Below are positions 10,053 through 20,385 of a stretch of DNA of 64,000 nt, piece by piece. The DNA comes from Desulfobacterales bacterium (GTDB lineage: Bacteria; Desulfobacterota; Desulfovibrionia; Desulfovibrionales; Desulfothermaceae), in NCBI GenBank assembly GCA_027064715.1, contig JAMOPG010000245.1:1-64000 (forward strand), written 5' to 3'. The number at the start of each line of letters is the position of its first letter. Positions within the stretch are counted from its first letter, which is position 1. The position numbers and the translations under genes were made by a program. The notes beneath the pieces are model-generated. The model ran no database searches. It saw only the letters and a list, made by a program, of their open reading frames with translations, and was not told the DNA's origin.

Positions 10053-11732
10053 TCAATTTTTTGCCAATCTATTGATTTCTTTCATAAAAAAATCTATTTT
10101 TTCTTGATTTTTTTCCATCTGTGCCTGAATAAGGCCTTCTTTAGCCTCTTTTATAAGTCTTTCTTTTTCTTTTTTTTCTAAAAATTCTTTTATATCTTTC
10201 CATAAATAATTGGGATTTATATCCTGGTCTCTAAAAAAAAGAGACTCAATGTAAAACCTTTTTTCCTCTTCATCCAAAACATATAATATCTCATCCTCAG
10301 GGTGGCTTACTAATTTTTCAAAGAGATTCTGGGCGAATCTATTCTTCATATGGTTCTGTGCATTTAATTTTCTCAGCTCATCAATATATTCTGGATAGCA
10401 TATGGCAAACTTTAAGATCTCCTTTTCTCCTATGCCAATCAGGGTTTTATTATCCTGTAATCTCTTTAGAGCTTTGGTCTCATTTTGAATCTTTCCCAGT
10501 TCAAATTCTGAGATTCCAAGCTCCTTACTAATCACTGGAAGATAAAAACCTTTTAGAGCAGGATCGTGTAAAGATGCCAAAAACTCTCTACACCATCGTA
10601 TAACTTCCCTTGGCGAATTATTTAATTTAATCATGTGGGAGCAAAAGACAAGACCCTGTTTTGCATTTTTTATCAGTTTGTCAAGTGCGTCTTTTCCATA
10701 ACTAATAAGATAGGAATCCACATCTTCACCCTCAGGCAGTTCTACAACAGATACTGTAATACCATATTGCAAAAAGATTTGAGCACTCCTAAATGCAGCC
10801 TTATATCCAGCCTCATCTCCATCAAATATTAGAACCACTTTTGGACAAAAGTTGGAGATCTTTTTTACATGATCGGACGTGAGCGCAGTTCCCAATACCC
10901 CACATGAATTTCTGTAACCATATTGATAAAGCCTAATAACATCTATATACCCTTCAGTTAGAATTGCAAATTTTTGAGATATAATTTCCCTTTTCGCAAC
11001 ATTGAGTCCATATAGGTTTTCCCCTTTTTTAAATACTTCATTTTCACTGGTATTTAAATATTTTGGATCTTCGTCACCAATAGCCCTTCCACCAAAACCT
11101 ATACATCTTCCCCTAATATCTAATATAGGGAATATTATCCTATTTCTAAATCTATCGTATACCTTCCCTGTGGACCCTTTTATCAAAACTCCAGAATCAA
11201 TAAGTGCATCTATTGAGTATCCCTTTTTTAGTAAATAAGACTTTAAATCATTCCATGAGTCCTTGGCATAGCCCAATTGAAACTCTGTAATTATATTTTC
11301 ATCAATGGCCCTTTTTTTTAGATACTCATAAGCCTGGGGACTATTTTTTAGGGTTGTTTTAAAAAAATTCAGGGCTTCATCATTGATCTCTAAAATGAGC
11401 TTTTTTTTAGAAGGCCTTTTTGAGCTAGGTATTTTAGTGTTATCTAATGATATGCCAACTTCTTGTGCAAGCTCTTTTAGCCCTTCATAAAAATCCAGAC
11501 CATTTATTTTGCAATAAAAATCAATAATATCTCCAGATGCATGGCATCCAAAACAGTGGTAGAGTCCAAGATCTGGATCTATATAAAAAGATGGTTTTGT
11601 CTCTTGATGAAATGGGCATGGGGCCCTAAATCTAGAACCCACCCTCTGGAGATTCAAATATCTACTAACAAGGGAGATTACATCTATCCTGTCTTTTATT
11701 TCCTGGATAATTTCTCTGCTTATAAAGCCCAT
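10053..11732 (-). CDS. dnaG: DNA primase
   Basis: CHC2 zinc finger CPFHQETKPSFYIDPDLGLYHCFGC; TOPRIM EGYIDVIRLYQYG...IFDGDEAGYKAA. Confidence 0.98.
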   Translation of the reverse strand: MGFISREIIQEIKDRIDVISLVSRYLNLQRVGSRFRAPCPFHQETKPSFYIDPDLGLYHCFGCHASGDIIDFYCKINGLDFYEGLKELAQEVGISLDNTKIPSSKRPSKKKLILEINDEALNFFKTTLKNSPQAYEYLKKRAIDENIITEFQLGYAKDSWNDLKSYLLKKGYSIDALIDSGVLIKGSTGKVYDRFRNRIIFPILDIRGRCIGFGGRAIGDEDPKYLNTSENEVFKKGENLYGLNVAKREIISQKFAILTEGYIDVIRLYQYGYRNSCGVLGTALTSDHVKKISNFCPKVVLIFDGDEAGYKAAFRSAQIFLQYGITVSVVELPEGEDVDSYLISYGKDALDKLIKNAKQGLVFCSHMIKLNNSPREVIRWCREFLASLHDPALKGFYLPVISKELGISEFELGKIQNETKALKRLQDNKTLIGIGEKEILKFAICYPEYIDELRKLNAQNHMKNRFAQNLFEKLVSHPEDEILYVLDEEEKRFYIESLFFRDQDINPNYLWKDIKEFLEKKEKERLIKEAKEGLIQAQMEKNQEKIDFFMKEINRLAKN

Positions 11733-11741
11733 ACATGGATC

Positions 11742-14036
11742 TTAATCAATCTCTACAATTGTTACCCCATCTCCGCCCCTATCTTTTGGGGCAAAAGAAA
11801 AGGATTTAACATAAGGGTATTTTTTTAAAAAATCTTGCACAAAATTCCTTAAAATACCTTCACCTCTGCCATGCACAATCTCAACACTTGATATCCCCCT
11901 ATATATAGCCTGATCCAAAAATTTGATTAATTCTGTCTCAGCCTCATCTACCCGATAGCCCCTTAAATCCAATCTCCCCAAAGGAATGTTTTGTGATGTT
12001 TGTTTTATGTGATAAACAAAAGAGGAATCCTTGTTTTCTTTTTGGCCAGAGCAGCTAATATCAAAAGGATCTACCCACAGGCTCACACCATTTATATTTA
12101 CTTTTAACTTTTTCTTTTTTGTATCTATAGCCTCAATAGAGCCAAATTTATTCCATGGGATATATAATATTTCGTCACCCACTTTCAATTGATTTATATC
12201 AACTTCTCTTTTTTCCCTCTTTTCATCTATTTCATTTTTAAGTTTTTCCCTTAGTTGTTTTAATTTTTGTTGAGCCAATTTCCTGTGGATCTTTCCTTCT
12301 TTGTATGAGATCACTATGTCTCTTAAGGCATTAGAGATATCTTCAATTAATTTTTGGATTTTTGTGTGGTATTTCTCCTTTAGCTTCTTTTTTTCTTCAT
12401 CTAGCTCTTTTATCTTGTTTTTTAATTTTTCTAATTCCTTTTCTCTTTTTACAGTGATTTCATTTAATTTTTCTATTATTTTTGTTGTCTGTTTATCATT
12501 TATAAGTAAATATTTTTCAGCCTTTGACAAGATTTCCTTGGGCATTCCAAATTTTCTGGCCACATCAAGGGCCTGAGAAGTTCCTACCTGGTCATATGCT
12601 ATCTTATAAAGAGGCCTTTTCGTTATTGGATCAAAAAGGACCATTGCAGCCCTAAGTTGTCTATGACTCAAAGCAAAGACTTTAAGAGATGGAAAGTGGG
12701 TAACAGCAAATACAAAACTACCTTTTTCTATGAGACTTTCTATAACAGCCTGTGCAAGTGCAGCTCCTTGAGATGGATCTGTTCCTGTCCCAAATTCATC
12801 AAGCAATACCAAAGTGGAGTCATCTATTTTTGGCCATATATTTTTAAGTTTGATAATTTGAGCTGTAAAGGTGCTGAGCCTCTGCTCTATAGACTGTTCA
12901 TCTCCTAAAAATACAAAGATGTTTTTAAAAAATGGTATGGTGCTATGCTCTTTACATGGAACAGGTAAACCTGCATAGGTCATAAGGGCACACAGCCCCA
13001 ATGTTTTTAAAGAAACTGTCTTTCCTCCCGAATTTCCTCCTGTAAGGATGAGTCCTTTTTGACCTTCTAATAAGATCAAATCAATTGGCTCAACTTTATC
13101 TTTTTTCTGAAGATATAAAAGGGGATGAACTACTCCTTTTATATGTAATTTATCTTCAATGGATAAAATAGATCCATTCAATTCAGAAGCAAAAAGCACC
13201 TTTGCCCTGATTAAATCCATTTCAATCATTAAAGAGTAGAGGATCTTTATTTTTTCTAGATCATAGGCAATAAGATTTGTTAAATATTTTAAAATGTTAT
13301 TTATCTCTTCCCTTTCTTCTTTTTTTAACTCTTGCAATCTATTGTTTAATTCTATTAAAAATATTGGTTCAAAATAACAGGTCTCTCCACTTTGGGAATA
13401 GTCATGCACAATTCCTTCTACTTTTCCTTTAAAATTTGACTTAAGGGCAATTACATATCTATCAGAAGATATTGTAAGGTATTCATCCTGAAGCATGCCT
13501 GTTAGATTATATTTATCTATATATTCAATTATTTTTTTTCTACATCTCTTTTGAATGGATCGAATGTGTTCCCTGATAGAGCTAAGGGTGGGAGATGCAT
13601 TGTCTTTTATGTCTCCATTTTTATCAAGACACCTTTGTAGGGCCTGATAGCTCTGTTGAGGCCAGGGAAAATGTTTAAATCTTTCTAAAAGATTTTTAGT
13701 CTTATCAAAAGCAATAGAGTCAATAAATTCCTTTAGGCTTTTTGTCTTTTCTAAAAAGACTTTTACTCCAAAAAGTCCATCCTCGTCTAAGATTTTTTTT
13801 CTTTTTAAATAATCAAAAACTCCATCTAGTGGAGGAAAATCCAATTCTAATTTGATAATTTCATTTTTATATAACAATGCTTCTGCTAATATATTTAGAT
13901 TTATTTGTATCTTTTCTTTGTCTGTTTCAGGTCTTAACTCAAGGGCACACTTTTTACCAGCTTCTGATATGCAGAAGCCCGCTATTACTGATAAAATTTT
14001 ATTAAATTCTAAAAGTTCTATTGTGTTTTTATCCAT
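11742..14036 (-). CDS. mutS2: Endonuclease MutS2
   Basis: Walker A TGGNSGGKTVSLKTLG, LLDEFGTGTDPSQGAAL, C-terminal Smr domain LDLRGYRVDEAE...VHGRGEGILR. Confidence 0.97.
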   Translation of the reverse strand: MDKNTIELLEFNKILSVIAGFCISEAGKKCALELRPETDKEKIQINLNILAEALLYKNEIIKLELDFPPLDGVFDYLKRKKILDEDGLFGVKVFLEKTKSLKEFIDSIAFDKTKNLLERFKHFPWPQQSYQALQRCLDKNGDIKDNASPTLSSIREHIRSIQKRCRKKIIEYIDKYNLTGMLQDEYLTISSDRYVIALKSNFKGKVEGIVHDYSQSGETCYFEPIFLIELNNRLQELKKEEREEINNILKYLTNLIAYDLEKIKILYSLMIEMDLIRAKVLFASELNGSILSIEDKLHIKGVVHPLLYLQKKDKVEPIDLILLEGQKGLILTGGNSGGKTVSLKTLGLCALMTYAGLPVPCKEHSTIPFFKNIFVFLGDEQSIEQRLSTFTAQIIKLKNIWPKIDDSTLVLLDEFGTGTDPSQGAALAQAVIESLIEKGSFVFAVTHFPSLKVFALSHRQLRAAMVLFDPITKRPLYKIAYDQVGTSQALDVARKFGMPKEILSKAEKYLLINDKQTTKIIEKLNEITVKREKELEKLKNKIKELDEEKKKLKEKYHTKIQKLIEDISNALRDIVISYKEGKIHRKLAQQKLKQLREKLKNEIDEKREKREVDINQLKVGDEILYIPWNKFGSIEAIDTKKKKLKVNINGVSLWVDPFDISCSGQKENKDSSFVYHIKQTSQNIPLGRLDLRGYRVDEAETELIKFLDQAIYRGISSVEIVHGRGEGILRNFVQDFLKKYPYVKSFSFAPKDRGGDGVTIVEID

Positions 14037-14146
14037 AGCCTACCTGTGATAATTGAATAGGAATTTGTCAATTGTGCATCTTATCTGTGTCTACCTAACA
14101 TTTTGGGGAGGATTGTTGTTTAGGAACTATTTGATATTTTTAATTA

Positions 14147-14184
14147 AAAAATCTGGAGACAAAAGGATTCATCTCCAGATTTTT
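14147..14184 (-). terminator. Terminator-like hairpin downstream of rpsU
   Basis: Perfect 13-bp stem AAAAATCTGGAGA / TCTCCAGATTTTT with 12-nt loop. Confidence 0.75.
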
Positions 14185-14202
14185 CTCATTTTTTAGCTAT
14201 TT

Positions 14203-14403
14203 TTAAATAAGACCTATTTTTCTCAATTTTTTTATAAGCCTTTTTTTAGCTGCAGCCTCTTTTTTCTTTCTCTTTATACTTGGTTTTTCGTAGTGCTGTC
14301 TTTTCTTTAGTTCAGATAGAATTCCCGCCTTTTCGCACTGCTTCTTGAACTTTTTTAAGGCAATCTCAAAACCTTCATTCTCCGACACAATAACATTTGC
14401 CAC
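14203..14403 (-). CDS. rpsU: 30S ribosomal protein S21
   Basis: Small basic protein; [37 protein letters not shown]; strong SD upstream (aaggaggtgag). Confidence 0.97.
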   Translation of the reverse strand: MANVIVSENEGFEIALKKFKKQCEKAGILSELKKRQHYEKPSIKRKKKEAAAKKRLIKKLRKIGLI

Positions 14404-14470
14404 CCAAATCTCACCTCCTTATGCAAATAACTAAAGAAAAAATTATTTACATGAATTTATTTTAATTAGC

Positions 14471-14508
14471 AAGAGAAAAGAGGTGAATTTTCACACCTCT
14501 TTTCTCTT
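14471..14508 (-). terminator. Perfect 15-bp hairpin downstream of the 57-aa ORF
   Basis: AAGAGAAAAGAGGTG-N8-CACCTCTTTTCTCTT, 7 nt after the small ORF stop on the minus strand. Confidence 0.7.
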
Positions 14509-14515
14509 AATATAA

Positions 14516-14689
14516 TTAGGAGTATTTATCCTTTAAATACTCTAACAATGACTTAAAAAATACCAAAGAGACCCCTGTTCCTATGGTGAGGATGACAATG
14601 TATAACACACCAAAAAATATGGCATGATCAGGTAGCCACCAAGGTATGTCTTGAGGCAACATTGAATGTATGGTTTCTCCGTGGAGCAT
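14516..14689 (-). CDS. 57-aa predicted single-pass membrane protein (not in the supplied ORF track)
   Basis: MLHGETIHSMLPQDIPWWLPDHAIFFGVLYIVILTIGTGVSLVFFKSLLEYLKDKYS*. ATG at 14689, hydrophobic core, followed by a terminator-like hairpin, adjacent to the HU gene. Confidence 0.7.
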   Translation of the reverse strand: MLHGETIHSMLPQDIPWWLPDHAIFFGVLYIVILTIGTGVSLVFFKSLLEYLKDKYS

Positions 14690-14698
14690 AGTAAACTC

Positions 14699-14971
14699 CT
14701 ATTTTATAGCTTCTTTTAAAAGTTTTCCTGGTTTAAATTTTACTGCTTTTGAGGGTGGAATTATTATCTCTTCACCAGTTTGTGGATTTCTTCCTTTTCT
14801 TTGTTTTCTCTCAACTACTTCAAAGGTTCCAAAACCTGTGATTGTGAGTTTGCTATCTTCCTGAAGGATGCTTTTGATAGCATCTAAACATGCGGTTACT
14901 ACTTTTTCCGCCTCTGTTTTTTTTAATTCAGCTAGTTCAGCTACTTTTGCAATGAGATCTGCTTTAGTCAT
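14699..14971 (-). CDS. HU family DNA-binding protein
   Basis: MTKADLIAKVAELAELKKTEAEKVV...GFGTFEVVERKQRKGRNPQTGEEIIIPPSKAVKFKPGK. Confidence 0.97.
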   Translation of the reverse strand: MTKADLIAKVAELAELKKTEAEKVVTACLDAIKSILQEDSKLTITGFGTFEVVERKQRKGRNPQTGEEIIIPPSKAVKFKPGKLLKEAIK

Positions 14972-15043
14972 TATATATTCCTCCTTAATTAATTTAAAAC
15001 CATGTACATTATTTTTAGTTGTTGCCCTGAATATTAAAGGAAA

Positions 15044-15072
15044 ATTTAATATTAAAAAAAATCTTATGTCAA
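15044..15072 (-). promoter_or_regulatory. Candidate sigma70-type promoter for the HU gene
   Basis: Minus strand TTGACA (15072-15067), 17-nt spacer, TTAAAT (15049-15044). Confidence 0.45.
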
Positions 15073-15103
15073 GCTATATTCTCTTTTATTTTAAGGCCTC
15101 ATG

Positions 15104-15877
15104 CTATTTTTTATATATTGTTTCAGCAAGTTGTAGATATTGTTCAGGAGTTAACATATTGGGTCTTGCGTCTTCTCTTATTTTGTTTTTTTTAAAAAAA
15201 TCATCTAAATCTGAGTTCCATCTATTTTTTAAGATAGTTTTCAGTTGTTTTCTTGGATTATTAAAGCAGGTTTTTATTGTTTTTTTTAGCTTTTCTTGAG
15301 TATTTTTATTTAGCTCAATTTTTTTGGGGATTAATAAAATTACCTGAGAGAGCACCTTTGGCCTTGGGTAAAAACATGTTGGTTTAATGATAATATCAGC
15401 CTTCACATCACAAAAGGTCTGAATCCAGGCACTTAATACTCCAAATTTTTTATCTCCTGGTTTTGCGCAGATCTTTTCAGCCACTTCTTTTTGTACCATA
15501 AACACCATGAGTTTTCCTCTGCTAAAATGTGCCACAATATCAAATATAAGAGTAGTGGCAATATTGTATGGTAGATTGCCAACTATCTTAGTAAAATATC
15601 CATTTGCCCTATGCCATGGAAAAGTTAGGGCATCCATTAAGATAAATTGTGCATCTGGGATATCTTTGTTCAAATCATAAATAAGCCCTTTATCTTTTTC
15701 CACAGCAATCAACGATTTTGCCATTTGTGCTAGATACCTTGTCAAGGCGCCCTTTCCTGGACCAATTTCAAGGATAACATCCTCAACCTCAGGTTCTATT
15801 AAGTGAATAATCTTTGTTATAATATTTTTATCAATCAAAAAATTTTGACCAAGCTGTTTTTTGGGATATTGGTTCAT
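15104..15877 (-). CDS. ksgA: 16S rRNA (adenine1518/1519-N6)-dimethyltransferase
   Basis: KKQLGQNFLIDKNI, LEIGPGKGALT, VGNLPYNIATTL. The track ORF starts at 15922; MNQYPKKQLGQ (15877) is the likelier start. Confidence 0.95.
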   Translation of the reverse strand: MNQYPKKQLGQNFLIDKNIITKIIHLIEPEVEDVILEIGPGKGALTRYLAQMAKSLIAVEKDKGLIYDLNKDIPDAQFILMDALTFPWHRANGYFTKIVGNLPYNIATTLIFDIVAHFSRGKLMVFMVQKEVAEKICAKPGDKKFGVLSAWIQTFCDVKADIIIKPTCFYPRPKVLSQVILLIPKKIELNKNTQEKLKKTIKTCFNNPRKQLKTILKNRWNSDLDDFFKKNKIREDARPNMLTPEQYLQLAETIYKK

Positions 15878-15896
15878 TAAACTTAAAGAAATTTTA

Positions 15897-17948
15897 TCAA
15901 TCAAGTACATCAAATTTTTCAAATTTCATAATAAAATTAGCCCTGCCCTGTGTAACTGATCTTAAGTGTGTTGAAAATCCAAACAATTTTCTCAAAGGAG
16001 CCAAAGCCTGTATGGTCTTTGCTTGACCCCTTTCAAACATATTTTCGATTTTTCCACCTTTCATGCCTATTAGAGAAATCACATCTCCCACAAATTCTTC
16101 TGGAACATAAATCTCCACAAACATAATGGGCTCAAGTAGGATAGGATTTGCTTTGGTTAATGCTTCTTTTAATGCTATACTTGCTGCCATGTGGTAGCCA
16201 ATCTCGCTGGAATCTTGCCTTAATTCTCCTAAACTTAATATAGAAACCCTTACCCCTTGCACAGGACTTCCTTTTAAAACTCCACTTAACAGCCCATCTT
16301 TTATTGCTGTTTCTATTGCCAACACAAATTTTTCAGGAAAAGATTCTGTGTCAATCTCAAATATGATTTTATTGTCTTGGTGTCTATCAATTGGTTCCAC
16401 TTTTAGTTCCACAAATCCATAGTGCATTTTTTCAGCTAGTTCTTTATAAAATTCAGAAGATGCGGTTGCAGATTTTGAAATTGTTTCTCTGTATACAACT
16501 TGAGGATTTCCTGCCCTAAAATCAAGATTGTATTCCCTTTTTAATCTTTGTTGCACCACTTCCAGATGTAGCTCTCCCATCCCCGACAAGATAATCTGCC
16601 CTGTATCTTCATCAATTTCCATAAAAAGTGTTGGATCTTCTTTTAGAAATTTTTGTAATACCTCTATTAGTTTTTCTCCTTCCTGAGTATTTTTTGGTTC
16701 CAATGCTATGGAAATAACAGATTTATAATCACTAATCTTTTCTAAAATGATCTTGTTCTCTTTTTTACATAAAGTATCACCTGTTCTAACTAATTTCAGA
16801 CCAGCGGCCCCAACAATTTCCCCTGTCTTAGCCTCATTGATCCTTTCTTTCCTATCTGCATGGAGTCGAAAGAGCCTAGCTATTCGCTCCTCTTTGCCTT
16901 GTGTGGAAATATATATTGAGTCTCCAACCTGTATCTTTCCAGAATACACACGAAAAAGTGACAACTGCCTCCCTGTTTCCATAGAAATTTTGAATACCAA
17001 AGCAGAAAATGGAGCCTTAGATGATATTGGAAAGATCTTTTTTTTGTTAGAGTCAGGATCAATTCCCTCTATTTGTTTTACCTCTAAGGGCGAGGGGAGA
17101 TAGTCACATATTGCATCCAGAACTGGTTGCACACCAATATTTTTTAACGCGGATCCAGCAAATACAGGTACTATTTTTAGTCCAATTGTTCCTTCTCTTA
17201 TGGCTTTTTTAAGCTCTAATGTGTCTATTTCTTCTTCTGCCAGGTATTTTTCTAAGATGGTCTCATCTATCTCAGATATACTTTCTATAAGTCTTTCCCT
17301 CCATTTCTCTGCTTCTTGTTTTTGGCCTTCTATTAAATCCCTTTTTTCAAATCTCTCTCCTTCAGTTTCTGGATCAAACCATATAAATTTCATTTCAATT
17401 AGATCAATTACGCCTTTTAGTTGGTCCTCTTTTCCCCAAGGAATTACCACTGGAACAGGATTTGCCCCAAGCTTTTTTTTCATCTCTTCTAATACATTCT
17501 CAAAATTTGCTCCAATCCTGTCCATTTTATTCACAAAGGCAAGTTTTGGGACTCGATATTTTTCTGATTGTTTCCATACAGTTTCACTTTGGGGCTCTAC
17601 ACCTCCCACGGCACAAAACACACCAATGGCGCCATCTAATACCCTCAATGCACGTTCCACCTCGATTGTAAAATCTACATGCCCTGGGGTATCTATTATG
17701 TTTATCTGTTTGTTTTTCCAAAAACAGGTGGTACAGGCTGATGTTATGGTAATTCCCCTTTCTTGTTCTTCTGGCAGATAATCCATTGTGGCTGTGCCTT
17801 CATGTACTTCGCCCATTCTGTGAATCTTTTTTGTGTAATAGAGTATCCTCTCTGTGAGTGTGGTCTTTCCAGCATCAATATGAGCTATGATTCCTATATT
17901 TCTTATAGAAGTCAAATATTTGTCTTCACCTTTGGCAATATTTTCCAT
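15897..17948 (-). CDS. fusA: Elongation factor G (variant/paralog type)
   Basis: [56 protein letters not shown]; start MENIAKGED preceded by SD GAGGGGG. Confidence 0.95.
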   Translation of the reverse strand: MENIAKGEDKYLTSIRNIGIIAHIDAGKTTLTERILYYTKKIHRMGEVHEGTATMDYLPEEQERGITITSACTTCFWKNKQINIIDTPGHVDFTIEVERALRVLDGAIGVFCAVGGVEPQSETVWKQSEKYRVPKLAFVNKMDRIGANFENVLEEMKKKLGANPVPVVIPWGKEDQLKGVIDLIEMKFIWFDPETEGERFEKRDLIEGQKQEAEKWRERLIESISEIDETILEKYLAEEEIDTLELKKAIREGTIGLKIVPVFAGSALKNIGVQPVLDAICDYLPSPLEVKQIEGIDPDSNKKKIFPISSKAPFSALVFKISMETGRQLSLFRVYSGKIQVGDSIYISTQGKEERIARLFRLHADRKERINEAKTGEIVGAAGLKLVRTGDTLCKKENKIILEKISDYKSVISIALEPKNTQEGEKLIEVLQKFLKEDPTLFMEIDEDTGQIILSGMGELHLEVVQQRLKREYNLDFRAGNPQVVYRETISKSATASSEFYKELAEKMHYGFVELKVEPIDRHQDNKIIFEIDTESFPEKFVLAIETAIKDGLLSGVLKGSPVQGVRVSILSLGELRQDSSEIGYHMAASIALKEALTKANPILLEPIMFVEIYVPEEFVGDVISLIGMKGGKIENMFERGQAKTIQALAPLRKLFGFSTHLRSVTQGRANFIMKFEKFDVLD

Positions 17949-18115
17949 AACACCCCCTCTGTTGAGCATATTTAGGTGCGCTAAAGACTCAGACTTAGAG
18001 ATAGAATATTTAAACTTAGTTTAATTGTTTTGCAAGATGTTTTATAATCTATTTAAATGTATAAATATCTGAAGTATCTAAAATAAAAACAAAATAACAT
18101 AAAATAAACTAATTT

Positions 18116-18185
18116 TCCCTGACCGAGATTTGCTGTATCTCTAAAAATAGGTTTGACTTTCAGAGAAAAATAGATTAATCAGGGA
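18116..18185 (+). other. Possible structured leader upstream of the liv-type operon
   Basis: Long-range arms TCCCTGA (18116-18122) and TCAGGGA (18179-18185) enclosing GAGAT (18125-18129) / ATCTC (18137-18141). Confidence 0.25.
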
Positions 18186-18254
18186 CCGCTTATTTATTTA
18201 TATCGTGTAAGTGGAGATTTGTAATTCCTTAACCATAAAAAAGGAGGAATTGTG

Positions 18255-19517
18255 ATGAAGAGGGGGGTTTTTGTTTGGTTTTTTTTATGTTGTTTTTTTC
18301 TGTCTTTTGGGTTTACCAAAAAGGTGTTAGCGAAAGATAAAATTATAGTTGGATTTACTGTATCCCAGACAGGGAAACTCAATGCAGAGTCCAAGGAACA
18401 ATACAATGGATTAAGCTTATGGAAAAGCTATGTCAACAAACAAGGGGGAATCTATGTAAAGGAACTCCAAAAAAAATTACCTGTGGAATTTAAGTATTAC
18501 GATGATGAAAGCAGTAAAGAAAGGGTTCAGCAACTATATGTGAGGCTTATAACTCAAGATGGAGCCGATTTTCTCATAAGTCCTTACAGCTCAGGCTTGA
18601 CTGCATCTTCTTCCATAATTGCAGAGCAGTATGAAAAAATTATGCTTGCCATAGGTTCCGCCTCTGATAGTATTTTTACCAAAGGATATACCCATATTTT
18701 TCAAATCTATACCCCTGCCAGTCGTTACTTAACAGGTTCATTGGATTTATTAAAGGCGTATGATCCAAAGGCAAAAAAAATAGCCATTGTTTTTGAACAG
18801 AGTAACTTTGCTAAGGACGTTTGCACTGCAGCAAAGGATTATGCAGTAAAACATGGATTTAACGTTGTGCTTTTTGAATCTTATGATCCAGGAACCACTG
18901 ATTTTACATCAATTTTAAATAAAGTTGCGAAAAAAAAGCCAGATGCAGTGATAGGTGGAGGACACTTTTCAGATGGAGAGACCTTTGCAAAACAGATATT
19001 TGAACAAAAGATTAGAGTAAAGCTGGTCTCTTTGTTGGTTGCTCCAGCAGTTCCAAAATTTGCAGAAATTGGGAAATCTGCTCTATATGTTACTGCCCCA
19101 TCTCAATGGGAACCAAAGGCCAAATTTAGTGAGGAGACTGCCAAAAAATTAGGTGTGCCCTGGTATGGCGTGTCTGGTGATTGGTTTGTGAAAAACTATT
19201 CTAAACTATATGGAGAGACTCCTGGTTATCATGCGGCTGCTGGTTTTGTTGCTGGCCTTGTTCTGCAAAAGGCAATTGAAGATGCTGGTTCTCTAAAATC
19301 CAGCAAAGTAAAAAAGGCATTAGAGGCCATGGATCTTATGACCTTTTATGGAAGAATCACATTTGATAAGGGTGATTACTATGGTCGCCAGTTAGGACAC
19401 GACATGGTATATCTACAGTGGCAAAATTGTGATGGTAAACTGGTAAAGGAAGTAGTCTGGCCAGAGGTGGCTAAATCAGCTAACTTCATATATCCTTATT
19501 ATAAAAAATTTAAATAA
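18255..19517 (+). CDS. ABC transporter substrate-binding protein, branched-chain amino acid/amide type
   Basis: Signal peptide; KIIVGFTVSQTGKLNAESKEQYNGLSLW...; followed by LivHMGF genes; ATG at 18255 has SD AAGGAGG. Confidence 0.93.
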   Translation: MKRGVFVWFFLCCFFLSFGFTKKVLAKDKIIVGFTVSQTGKLNAESKEQYNGLSLWKSYVNKQGGIYVKELQKKLPVEFKYYDDESSKERVQQLYVRLITQDGADFLISPYSSGLTASSSIIAEQYEKIMLAIGSASDSIFTKGYTHIFQIYTPASRYLTGSLDLLKAYDPKAKKIAIVFEQSNFAKDVCTAAKDYAVKHGFNVVLFESYDPGTTDFTSILNKVAKKKPDAVIGGGHFSDGETFAKQIFEQKIRVKLVSLLVAPAVPKFAEIGKSALYVTAPSQWEPKAKFSEETAKKLGVPWYGVSGDWFVKNYSKLYGETPGYHAAAGFVAGLVLQKAIEDAGSLKSSKVKKALEAMDLMTFYGRITFDKGDYYGRQLGHDMVYLQWQNCDGKLVKEVVWPEVAKSANFIYPYYKKFK

Positions 19518-19527
19518 GGGAAAATAA

Positions 19528-20382
19528 ATGTACGCCTGGATTGCTGCACTAATAAATGGAATCCTTGTAGGTCTGGTCTATGGCCTTGCGGCCATAGGCC
19601 TTAACCTGATCTGGGGTGTTATGAAGGTAATAAATTTGTCTCATGGCGCATTTATTGCGTTAGGGATGTTTTGTGCTTATTTTATCTTTCATTTTGCAGG
19701 AATAAATCCTTTTCTTGCCGTAATACTGATATTGATTGTTGGTCTAATTCTGGGAATGATCTCGTATTTTATTGTACTCCACAGAGTTTTGGATGCACCT
19801 GAACTGTCCACACTACTCTCTACTTATTCACTTAGTCTTATAATCATTGGTCTTGGGACCTTTATTTTTACCACAAATCCTCGAGCAATAGACATAGGAC
19901 TTGGTTCTATAGGTATTGGGAATATATACATACCCATTACAAAGATCCTTACTGGTCTTTTTTCAATTTTGTTTACTATAGTACTTTATGTATTTTTGTA
20001 TAAGACATGGACTGGTAAGGCCATTAGGGCAGTATCTCTAAACAGAGCCGCTGCAGAATTTATGGGTGTAAATTCAACATTTATATTATCTCTTTCTTTT
20101 GGAATAGGTGTTGGATTGGCCATGGTTGCGGGATGTCTTATTGCAGCTATATTCCCTTTTACCATCCTCTCTGGAGCAGTTTATGAGTTAAAAAGTTTTG
20201 TGATCTGTGTCCTTGGTGGTCTTGGAAGTCCAATAGGTGCCCTTGTTGGTGGCCTTATATTGGGACTTCTGGAAAACATATGTGCATTGAAGATCCCGGT
20301 AGGTTACATTCCGTTTATTGAATTTGTGATTTTAGTAATCATTCTTTTGGTTAAGCCAACTGGACTCATAACTAAGAGGTAA
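19528..20382 (+). CDS. livH: Branched-chain amino acid ABC transporter permease LivH
   Basis: GLVYGLAAIGLNLIWGVMKVINLSHGAFIALG and multiple TM segments. Confidence 0.94.
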   Translation: MYAWIAALINGILVGLVYGLAAIGLNLIWGVMKVINLSHGAFIALGMFCAYFIFHFAGINPFLAVILILIVGLILGMISYFIVLHRVLDAPELSTLLSTYSLSLIIIGLGTFIFTTNPRAIDIGLGSIGIGNIYIPITKILTGLFSILFTIVLYVFLYKTWTGKAIRAVSLNRAAAEFMGVNSTFILSLSFGIGVGLAMVAGCLIAAIFPFTILSGAVYELKSFVICVLGGLGSPIGALVGGLILGLLENICALKIPVGYIPFIEFVILVIILLVKPTGLITKR

Positions 20383-20385
20383 AAA

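Noticed and set aside
14868-15299. 143-aa plus-strand ORF opposite HU and ksgA
   Set aside because: Crosses the HU promoter region and two real antisense genes; low-complexity Phe/Ser-rich translation.
17200-17781. 193-aa plus-strand ORF opposite fusA
   Set aside because: Shadow ORF antisense to a strongly conserved EF-G gene; no recognisable motif and no independent start signals.
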